Assembly: GCA_023413605.1 (NCBI GenBank)
Contig: JAEZPL010000081.1
Location: 1-6,653 of the forward strand
Length of the DNA stretch: 6,653 nt
Direction: 5' to 3'
DNA from: Pseudomonadota bacterium
GTDB taxonomy: Bacteria; Pseudomonadota; Alphaproteobacteria; Azospirillales; Azospirillaceae
Shown here: one piece after another, positions 1 through 4,609 of the stretch
Layout: each line of letters opens with the position of its first letter
Numbering within the stretch: the stretch's first letter is position 1
Position numbers and translations under genes: made by a program
The notes under the pieces: model-generated
The model's database searches: none
What the model was told of the DNA's origin: nothing
Seen by the model: the letters and a program-made list of their open reading frames with translations, nothing else

Positions 1-701
1 GTCTTGTACGGCTCGACCACGCCCATCTTCTGGAAGGTGTTGCCGCCGGCCGCCGAGCCGTTGTGGCAGGCGGTGCAGCCCGAATCCTTGAACAGCTCGT
101 AGCCTTCCAGCTCCGCGGTGGTCAGGGCCTTCTTGTCGCCCTTCAGCCACTTGTCGAAGCGCGAGTTCGGCGTGACGAGGGTTTCCTCGAAGGCCGCGAT
201 GGCCTTCGTCACCTCTTCGATGGTGACCTTCGTCTCACCGAAGACCGCGTTGAATTCCTGCACATAGGCCGGAATGGAGCGCAGCACCTCGACCGCCAGC
301 GTGTGGGTGGAGCCCATTTCGCCCGGATTGGCGATCGGCCCGCCGGCCTGCTCCTGAAGGGTCAGCGCGCGGCCGTCCCAGAACTGGGCGACGTTGAGGC
401 TGGAGTTCAGCACCGTCGGCGCGTTGATCGGGCCCTGCTGCCAGTTGTGGCCGATGGAGGTCTTCAGGTTGTCCGTGCCGCCCATCGACAGGTTGTGGCA
501 CGAGTTGCACGAGATGAAGCCCGACTTCGACAGTCGGGGATCGAAGTAGAGCTTCTTGCCCAGTTCAACCAACGCAGGATTGCTGACCTTCGCAGGCTCG
601 ATGGGTTGAATCGGCTCGTTGCCGGCGGCTACGGCTGCGGTCATACCGCCGACCGTCACCATCAGCATGGCCGCTAACGACACAGCCGTACGCTTGGACA
701 T
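1..701 (-). CDS. Diheme cytochrome c peroxidase, N-terminal 233 residues (cut by the window edge)
   Basis: This periplasmic enzyme reduces hydrogen peroxide to water with electrons from small c-type cytochromes. Residues 1-25 look like a Sec signal peptide ending AVA, with cleavage near A25. Two CXXCH heme-binding motifs are visible: CNSCH at residues 65-69 (N-terminal, peroxidatic heme) and CTACH at 209-213 (electron-transfer heme). H85, W108 and E128 lie at the same distances from the first heme histidine as H71, W94 and E114 in the Pseudomonas CcpA enzyme, and the family blocks INAPTVLNS and QFWDGRA are present. The start is the ATG at 699-701, preceded by AGGGAG at a normal distance; an ATG 7 bases upstream is out of frame. 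Family members are about 330-345 residues, so roughly a third, including the expected axial methionine, lies beyond position 1. It is transcribed in the same direction as bla but 219 bases away, so it probably has its own promoter. A MauG-type relative is less likely given the collinear CcpA residues. Confidence 0.95.
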   Translation of the reverse strand, partial: MSKRTAVSLAAMLMVTVGGMTAAVAAGNEPIQPIEPAKVSNPALVELGKKLYFDPRLSKSGFISCNSCHNLSMGGTDNLKTSIGHNWQQGPINAPTVLNSSLNVAQFWDGRALTLQEQAGGPIANPGEMGSTHTLAVEVLRSIPAYVQEFNAVFGETKVTIEEVTKAIAAFEETLVTPNSRFDKWLKGDKKALTTAELEGYELFKDSGCTACHNGSAAGGNTFQKMGVVEPYK

Positions 702-777
702 GACTCATCTCCCTTAAGGCAGTTCTAAGGTTCTTCTGAATGCCTTGAAAACAAAGAGAGAGTACACGCGTATGACG

Positions 778-809
778 GTATTACCAGTTGAATGCTTGTG
801 GCGCGTCAA
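778..809 (-). promoter_or_regulatory. Possible promoter of the cytochrome c peroxidase gene
   Basis: Read on the minus strand, TAATAC at 783-778 is preceded by TG one base further up (TGGTAATAC), which makes an extended -10 element. A TTGACG lies at 809-804, but the 20-base spacing is longer than the usual 17, so the extended -10 carries most of the weight. Transcription would start near 771 and give a leader of about 70 bases. This is a motif match only. Confidence 0.35.
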
Positions 810-825
810 CCTGTCGCAGTCTAAC

Positions 826-839
826 GTTGAACCTTCAAC
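826..839. repeat. Small inverted repeat GTTGAA-N2-TTCAAC upstream of the peroxidase gene
   Basis: This is a perfect 6-bp inverted repeat with a 2-base centre. It sits 17 bases upstream of the possible -35 of the peroxidase promoter. The CCTTCAA element at 832-838 recurs at 847-853, giving two copies 15 bases apart on one face of the helix. The arrangement resembles a regulator site, but it is 2 bases too short for an FNR box (TTGAT-N4-ATCAA), and I cannot name a binding protein. Confidence 0.35.
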
Positions 840-859
840 CATTGTGCCTTCAATCAATA

Positions 860-911
860 GGCGCTTGGCGAGAGCCTCCACGGAAACCACCAAAGGTAGC
901 CGCCAAGCGCC
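860..911 (-). terminator. Perfect 11-bp inverted repeat just past the bla stop, possible terminator
   Basis: The arm GGCGCTTGGCG (860-870) pairs exactly with CGCCAAGCGCC (901-911), enclosing a 30-base loop. The repeat begins 9 bases after the bla stop codon, the right place for a 3' end structure of the bla transcript. No run of T follows on the minus strand (TATTGATTG), and the loop is large for an intrinsic terminator. It could instead be an RNA 3' end stabiliser or a Rho-assisted end. Confidence 0.45.
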
Positions 912-920
912 CCGGGACCA

Positions 921-1838
921 TCACACCCCGGCCACGATCCGGCCGGCTTCCGCGATGACGGCGTTGCGCCGGTCGTCGGAGATGGTCGATTCCGTGTAGT
1001 AGACGGTGACCAGGATCGGCCCGCCGGCCGGCGGCCACGCCACGGCCACGTCGTTGGCCGTGCCGACCGCGCCGGTGCCGGTCTTGTCGCCGACCCTCCA
1101 ATCCGACGGGAAGCCGGCGCGCAGACGCTTGCCGCCGGTGGTGTTGGCGATCATCCAGGCGGCGAGCTGCGCGCGGGACGCCTCGCTGAGCGTGTTGCCG
1201 AACAGCAGGCGGCGCAGTGTATCCAGCATCGCGTCGGGCGAGGTGGTGTCGCGGGGATCGCCGGGGATGGCTTCGTTCAGCGTGGGCTCCGTGCGGTCGA
1301 GCCGCGTCACCCCGTCGCCGAGGGAGCGCAGATAGGCGGTCAGCCCCGCCGGACCGCCGAAGCTGTCCAGCAGCACGTTGGCGGCGGTGTTGTCGCTGTA
1401 GGTGATCGCTGCCTCGCAATAGTCCGCCATCGTCAGGCCCGGCCCGTCGGCGTACTTCTCCGTGATCGGCGACCAGGTGATGACGTCGGCCTTGGTGAAG
1501 GCGACGCGGCGGTCCAGCCGTTCCTTGCCCTGGTCCACGCGGGCCAGCACCAGCGCCGACGCCAGGACCTTGAAGGTGCTGCACATGGGGAAACGCTCGC
1601 CGCCGCGGTGCCCCACCCGGTTGCCGGTTGCGAGGTTCAGCGCGGCGACGCCGAGGCGCCCGCCGTTCTGGCGCTCAAGCCCGGCCAGACGCGCCGCCAT
1701 GTCGGAACCGGCACCAGACGCAGCACCGTTCCCCTGGGCCAGGGACGGGCGCACCAGCATCAGCACCGGGGCCGCGGTCAACGCGCTGGCCAGCGCGGCC
1801 CGGCGTGTGATCGCCCGGCGGATGGTCGGAAAATTCAT
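921..1838 (-). CDS. bla: Class A serine beta-lactamase with Tat-type signal peptide
   Basis: This enzyme of 305 residues hydrolyses beta-lactam antibiotics in the periplasm. All class A motifs are present in order: STFK at residues 87-90 (acylating S87, Ambler S70), SDN at 148-150, EPTLN at 184-188 (general base E184, Ambler E166) and KTG at 252-254. The N-terminus has two arginine pairs (R7-R8 and T11-R12-R13), then a hydrophobic stretch and a likely SLA/Q cleavage at 34/35, which suggests export by the twin-arginine route. Cysteine precedes the active serine (C86, Ambler 69), but Ambler 238 is glycine (KTGTG), so the C69-C238 disulfide of KPC/NMC/SME carbapenemases cannot form. C141 (Ambler 123) lacks its TEM partner, which is S94 here. 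The chosen start, ATG 1836-1838, has GGAG about 9 bases upstream and begins right before the signal peptide. An in-frame ATG at 1935-1937 is discussed separately. The gene is divergent from ampR. The substrate range cannot be read from sequence. Confidence 0.96.
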   Translation of the reverse strand: MNFPTIRRAITRRAALASALTAAPVLMLVRPSLAQGNGAASGAGSDMAARLAGLERQNGGRLGVAALNLATGNRVGHRGGERFPMCSTFKVLASALVLARVDQGKERLDRRVAFTKADVITWSPITEKYADGPGLTMADYCEAAITYSDNTAANVLLDSFGGPAGLTAYLRSLGDGVTRLDRTEPTLNEAIPGDPRDTTSPDAMLDTLRRLLFGNTLSEASRAQLAAWMIANTTGGKRLRAGFPSDWRVGDKTGTGAVGTANDVAVAWPPAGGPILVTVYYTESTISDDRRNAVIAEAGRIVAGV

Positions 1839-1859
1839 CGTGCTTTCTCCATATGTGGA

Positions 1860-1888
1860 TTTATGCCTTGGGGTGCATGACCTGTGAA
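1860..1888 (-). promoter_or_regulatory. Possible second, start-proximal bla promoter
   Basis: On the minus strand TTCACA (1888-1883) is followed after 17 bases by CATAAA (1865-1860). These match sigma70 consensus at 5 of 6 and 4 of 6 positions. It would give a short bla leader of about 15 bases. It lies far from the palindromic operator, so if real it would supply AmpR-independent basal expression. Chance occurrence cannot be excluded. Confidence 0.3.
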
Positions 1889-1934
1889 GCAGCGCGCAAG
1901 CGGCGGTGAAGACAGGTGTTCCAGTATTCCCGTC

Positions 1935-1951
1935 CATTCCCCCGCACCTCC
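1935..1951 (-). other. Alternative in-frame bla start codon with strong Shine-Dalgarno
   Basis: On the minus strand GGAGG (1951-1947) stands 9 bases before an ATG (1937-1935). The reading frame runs without a stop through 33 codons into the bla start at 1838. Initiation here would place a polar extension (MDGNTGTPVF...) ahead of the signal peptide and probably hinder export. I therefore favour the downstream start for the mature enzyme. The Shine-Dalgarno is nevertheless at least as good as that of the favoured start. Confidence 0.3.
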
Positions 1952-2143
1952 GGCCTTTCGCGCCCATTTCCGAGACACCCCGGAATGAAAGGCGCGCCAA
2001 TGACACAACAAGACACGCCGCCGGCAGGTTCTTTTTTGTGTTTTATGAACAGACTTCTGCCTTTTAGCCCTCCTGTCGCGCCGGATGCGGGAAATTTACC
2101 TTGATCCGACCTGACGGAAGCGCTCCTGGCTGCCGGTAAGGCC

Positions 2144-2173
2144 AGAATAGGAGGGGTTTGACCAAGGTGGCAA
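2144..2173 (-). promoter_or_regulatory. Predicted AmpR-dependent bla promoter
   Basis: On the minus strand TTGCCA (2173-2168) and TATTCT (2149-2144) are separated by 18 bases, a fair sigma70 match. Transcription would start near 2137. The inverted repeat at 2182-2201 is then centred at about -54, the usual place of a LysR-type recognition site at an activated promoter. The -35 interleaves with the oppositely directed ampR promoter, the normal design of LysR-regulated divergent pairs. Confidence 0.55.
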
Positions 2174-2186
2174 ACCACGTTATTTG
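2158..2186 (+). promoter_or_regulatory. ampR: Predicted ampR promoter
   Basis: TTGACC (2158-2163) and TATTTG (2181-2186) are exactly 17 bases apart. The predicted start is near 2193, leaving a leader of about 24 bases before the ampR ATG. The operator repeats begin inside the -10 and continue over the transcription start, so bound AmpR should block this promoter, consistent with autorepression. Confidence 0.6.
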
Positions 2187-2210
2187 GGTCGAGCCCCAAA
2201 TTGAATTTGG
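2182..2210. promoter_or_regulatory. Predicted AmpR operator: three related half-sites
   Basis: ATTTGGG (2182-2188) and CCCAAAT (2195-2201) form a perfect 7-bp inverted repeat with a 6-base spacer. CCAAATT-G-AATTTGG (2196-2210) forms a second perfect 7-bp repeat that shares the middle arm. The cluster lies between the divergent genes at -45 to -74 relative to the predicted bla start. An exact T-N11-A LysR core is not centred in these repeats (the symmetric pair gives T-N12-A), so the protein assignment rests on position and context. A shorter GTGG-N4-CCAC repeat lies at 2167-2178. Confidence 0.55.
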
Positions 2211-2216
2211 TCTTCG

Positions 2217-3098
2217 ATGGTCAGGCCGTACCTTCCGCTGAACGCCCTGCGCGCCTTCGAGGCGTCGGCGCGGCATCTGAGCTTCACCCGCGCGGCGGTC
2301 GAGCTGTGCGTCACCCAGGCGGCGGTCAGCCATCAGGTGAAGCTGCTGGAGAACCGGCTGAACGTCACGCTCTTCAAGCGCCTGCCGCGCGGCCTGATGA
2401 TCACGCCGGAGGGGGAAGCCCTGCTGCCGGTGCTGCGCGATTCGTTCGACCGGATGGCGGACATGCTGCAGCAGTTCGAGGGCGGGCAGCTGCGCGAGGT
2501 GCTGATGATCGGGGCGGTCGGCACCTTCGCGGTCGGCTGGCTGCTGCCCCGCCTGCCGGATTTCCACGAGAAATACCCGTTCATCGACGTCCGCCTGTCG
2601 ACGAACAACAACCGCGTGGACATGGCGGCGGAGGGGCTGGACTACGCCATCCGCTTCGGCAACGGCGCCTGGCACGGGATCGAGGCCGTGCACCTGTTCG
2701 AAGCCCCCCATTCCGTGCTGTGCATCCCGGAGATCGCCGACCGGCTGCGCGAGCCGGCGGACCTGCTGAACGAGACTCTGCTGCGATCCTACCGCGCCGA
2801 CGAGTGGACGAGCTGGTTCGCCGCGGCCGGCGTCTCCACCCCGGCGCCCCTGCTGAAGGGAATCGTGTTCGATTCGTCGCTGGCGATGATGGAGGCGGCG
2901 CTCCAGGGCGCCGGGGTGGCGCTGTGCCCGCCGCTGATGTTCTCCCGCCTGCTGGCCAACGGGTCGATCCGGCAGCCCTTCGACGTCCACAGCTCGATGG
3001 GCAGCTATTGGCTGACGCACCTGAAGTCGCGCTACCCCACGCCGGCCATGGCCGCCTTCCGCGACTGGATTCTGGAGATGGCGGCGAGGGTCGCGTGA
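2217..3098 (+). CDS. ampR: LysR-type regulator AmpR, controls beta-lactamase induction
   Basis: AmpR is a cytoplasmic DNA-binding regulator that senses cell-wall fragments. It represses the linked beta-lactamase with UDP-MurNAc-pentapeptide bound and activates it when anhydro-muropeptides accumulate. The 293 residues are collinear with known AmpR from MVRPYLPLNALRAFEASARH onward. The N-terminal winged helix-turn-helix covers about residues 7-65 (ARHLSFTRAAVELCVTQAAVS), and the effector domain about 90-290. T103, S221 and Y264, which contact the muropeptide in Citrobacter AmpR, are all present, as are G102 and D135, whose mutation there gives constitutive expression. Position 35 is alanine rather than the serine of the enterobacterial protein. 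Start ATG 2217-2219 is set by this homology. No Shine-Dalgarno precedes it; the palindrome at 2196-2210 occupies that position, which suggests weak translation. The divergent bla gene is its expected target. A plain LysR regulator of another pathway is unlikely given the effector residues. Confidence 0.95.
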   Translation: MVRPYLPLNALRAFEASARHLSFTRAAVELCVTQAAVSHQVKLLENRLNVTLFKRLPRGLMITPEGEALLPVLRDSFDRMADMLQQFEGGQLREVLMIGAVGTFAVGWLLPRLPDFHEKYPFIDVRLSTNNNRVDMAAEGLDYAIRFGNGAWHGIEAVHLFEAPHSVLCIPEIADRLREPADLLNETLLRSYRADEWTSWFAAAGVSTPAPLLKGIVFDSSLAMMEAALQGAGVALCPPLMFSRLLANGSIRQPFDVHSSMGSYWLTHLKSRYPTPAMAAFRDWILEMAARVA

Positions 3099-3127
3099 TG
3101 GCTGGGCCGCACCGTTGCCTTGGCTGC

Positions 3128-3144
3128 GGCGGCGTGCCGCCTTT
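3128..3144 (+). terminator. Possible weak terminator after ampR
   Basis: GGCGG (3128-3132) and CCGCC (3137-3141) form a perfect GC stem with a CGTG loop, followed by only three T. It starts 30 bases after the ampR stop. The short T tract means it may attenuate rather than fully stop transcription into the hydrolase gene. Confidence 0.4.
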
Positions 3145-3198
3145 CGGATAACGCGAGCTTGGCCTTAGGGTTTCAGCGCCAAACAGAGTGGAGGGGAC

Positions 3199-4191
3199 AT
3201 GCGGCGTTTCCTTGTGGCGCTGATGCTGGCTGCGCTGCCAGCCGCCGGAATGGCGGGGCCGGCGACGGCCGAGGTCGGGATGCGCACGATGACCTACCCG
3301 GATCCGGCGCACGGCGGCACGGGCCGCATGAACGTCTGGTATCCGACGACCGCGCCGGAACAGCCGGTGCGGCGGGGACCCTTCACACTGTCCGTGGCCG
3401 AAGGCGCGCCGACGGTTGAAGGACGGCATCCGCTGGTGATGGTGTCGCACGGTTCCGGCGGCAGCGCGCTCGGCCATGTCGATACCGCGATGGCGCTGGT
3501 CCGCGCCGGCTATGTGGTGGCGGCGGTCCATCACGTCGGCAACAGCTTCGACGACGACCGGGACGCCCGCTCAGCCATACTGTGGCGGAACCGCCCGGCG
3601 CAGTTTTCCGCCGCGCTCGACAGCGTGCTCGCCGACCCGGAGATCGGGGCGCATGTGGATGGCGGCCGCATCGGCGCGCTCGGCATGTCGGCCGGCGGCT
3701 ACACCGTGCTGGTCGCGGCCGGCGGCGTGGCCGACCTGGGCATCATCGCCGATTACTGCGCCCGGCACCCGCGCGACCCCGCCTTTTGCCGCGACGGCGT
3801 GCCCCAATGGACCGGACGGATCGAGGCGGCGGACCCGCGGATCCGCGCCGTCGTCGCGATGGTTCCGGCCAGCGCCATGTTCGGGGATGGCGCCTTCGCC
3901 AGGGTTTCGCTCCCCATCCGCCTCTATGACGCGGAAGCCGACGCGATCCTGGGCGACACCCAGGTCAAGGAGGTGCGCGACCGGCTGCCCCCGAACAGCG
4001 AATATGCGCTGGTGGCCGGAGCCGGCCATTTTTCCTTCATGGTGCCCTATCCGGCCGAGTTGGCGGCGGACATCGGCCTCCCGGCCCAGGACCCGCCGGG
4101 TTTCGACCGCGCAGCCTTCCATGAGCGGCTGAACCGCGAGGTGGTGGATTTCTTCGACCGCAATCTGGCCGTCGCGCGCAACGGACCATAG
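3199..4191 (+). CDS. Exported alpha/beta hydrolase, dienelactone hydrolase-like (COG4188 type)
   Basis: This is a predicted periplasmic serine hydrolase of 330 residues; the substrate is unknown. Residues 1-24 form a Sec signal peptide with likely cleavage after ATA (24/25). The alpha/beta hydrolase fold is shown by HGSGG at 84-88 (oxyanion region), the nucleophile elbow GMSAGG at 162-167 with catalytic S164, an acidic candidate at D244 or D248 in LYDAEADA, and the catalytic histidine H277 in AGHFSF. The HHVGNSFDDDR block at 111-121 resembles the corresponding loop in the dienelactone hydrolase and PAF-acetylhydrolase-like group. Four cysteines or fewer are visible (C187 and C197 in a 'DYCARHPRDPAFCRDG' segment), possibly a short disulfide loop in the periplasm. 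ATG 3199 is preceded by GGAGGGG at good spacing. It begins 100 bases after ampR and is followed after 38 bases by the IsdG-like gene, with which it may be cotranscribed. Cleavage of beta-lactams or another ester or amide is possible but not shown. Confidence 0.85.
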   Translation: MRRFLVALMLAALPAAGMAGPATAEVGMRTMTYPDPAHGGTGRMNVWYPTTAPEQPVRRGPFTLSVAEGAPTVEGRHPLVMVSHGSGGSALGHVDTAMALVRAGYVVAAVHHVGNSFDDDRDARSAILWRNRPAQFSAALDSVLADPEIGAHVDGGRIGALGMSAGGYTVLVAAGGVADLGIIADYCARHPRDPAFCRDGVPQWTGRIEAADPRIRAVVAMVPASAMFGDGAFARVSLPIRLYDAEADAILGDTQVKEVRDRLPPNSEYALVAGAGHFSFMVPYPAELAADIGLPAQDPPGFDRAAFHERLNREVVDFFDRNLAVARNGP

Positions 4192-4229
4192 CTCATTGCC
4201 GCACCGTCACGACGAGAGGAGCCGCCGCC

Positions 4230-4550
4230 ATGTACATCGCCATGAACCGCTTCAAGGTCCGGCCGGACGCGGAGCAAGACTTCGAGGAGGTCTGGCTGAA
4301 CCGCGAGGTTCATCTGAACGAGGTTCCGGGCTTCGTGGAATTCCACCTGCTGCGCGGCCCGCGGCGCGACGACCACCGGCTCTATTCCTCGCACACGGTC
4401 TGGGCGTCGGAGCAGCATTTCCTCGACTGGACCCGGTCGGAGGCCTTCCGCATGGCCCACAAGGGTGCCGCCGGCAACAAGCCGCTCTACCTCGGCCCGC
4501 CGGAGTTCGAAGGGTTCGAGGTCATCCAGACCGTGGGCCGCGAGGGGTAA
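4230..4550 (+). CDS. IsdG-type heme-degrading monooxygenase (antibiotic biosynthesis monooxygenase fold)
   Basis: This small cytoplasmic protein of 106 residues belongs to the ferredoxin-like ABM fold and is predicted to open the heme ring oxidatively and release iron. It keeps the residues that define the IsdG group: N6, W67 and H77, at the same numbers as N7/W67/H77 in Staphylococcus IsdG, with the W-to-H spacing of 10 exact. Other conserved blocks are VPGFVEFHLLRGP (32-44), LYSSHTVW (51-58) and the WTRSEAFRMAH helix (67-77). Related alphaproteobacterial proteins (HmuQ/HmuD of Bradyrhizobium) degrade heme. The start ATG 4230 follows GAGAGGAG at normal spacing. It lies 38 bases after the hydrolase gene on the same strand and ends 4 bases before a strong terminator. 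No heme-uptake genes or obvious Fur/Irr box are seen nearby, so a general ABM monooxygenase role remains possible, but the triad favours heme. Confidence 0.87.
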   Translation: MYIAMNRFKVRPDAEQDFEEVWLNREVHLNEVPGFVEFHLLRGPRRDDHRLYSSHTVWASEQHFLDWTRSEAFRMAHKGAAGNKPLYLGPPEFEGFEVIQTVGREG

Positions 4551-4554
4551 AGGA

Positions 4555-4585
4555 AAGCCCCCCTTCCTTGGTGGAAGGGGGGCTT
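4555..4585. terminator. Bidirectional intrinsic terminator between the convergent monooxygenase and catalase genes
   Basis: AAGCCCCCCTTCC (4555-4567) and GGAAGGGGGGCTT (4573-4585) form a perfect 13-bp stem with a 5-base loop. It lies 4 bases after the monooxygenase stop and 24 bases past the catalase stop. On the minus strand the stem is followed by TCCTTTACC after its own CTT, a partial T tract, so termination is probably best in the catalase direction while the stem also ends the plus-strand transcript. Confidence 0.85.
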
Positions 4586-4609
4586 CGAAGGGCATCGCCT
4601 TTTCCGCGC

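Larger units (their letters stand above)
1839..2143 (-). other. Long predicted 5' leader of bla, no gene recognised
   Basis: If bla is transcribed from the operator-linked promoter at 2144-2173, this stretch of about 300 bases is its untranslated leader. It contains an AT-rich island around 2029-2065, a GGCGCGCC palindrome at 1991-1998, an imperfect direct repeat at about 1929-1982, and the alternative start at 1935-1937. I found no tRNA-like fold, known riboswitch core or convincing leader peptide. Open frames on either strand across it have no family resemblance and poor starts. Confidence 0.4.

Noticed and set aside
826..839. FNR/FixK box upstream of the cytochrome c peroxidase
   Set aside because: The arms TTGA and TCAA are separated so that the whole is 12 rather than 14 bases, and the T/A at the inner positions of TTGAT-N4-ATCAA are missing.
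860..911. Integron attC site or mobile-element end next to the resistance gene
   Set aside because: No RYYYAAC/GTTRRRY core sites, no integrase, no target duplication and no change in base composition are visible; the bla-ampR pair looks like a resident chromosomal module.
921..1838. Possibility that the beta-lactamase is a KPC/NMC/SME-like carbapenemase because of cysteine at Ambler 69
   Set aside because: Ambler 238 is glycine in KTGTG, so the characteristic C69-C238 disulfide is absent. Cysteine 69 is also found in enzymes without carbapenemase activity.
1916..2104. A 62-codon open frame on the plus strand in the bla leader
   Set aside because: It lacks a Shine-Dalgarno and resembles no family; the internal SRPFPR repeat reflects a DNA direct repeat.
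2157..2175. GTTTG-N10-CAAAC as the main AmpR site
   Set aside because: Only the outer 5 bp pair and the inner bases do not. It coincides with the ampR -35 and the bla -35, so promoter function explains it better than the perfect repeats at 2182-2210.
1861..2199. A 112-codon open frame on the minus strand in the bla-ampR gap
   Set aside because: Its start lies upstream of the predicted bla promoter, no ribosome binding site is evident, and the composition shows no recognisable family.
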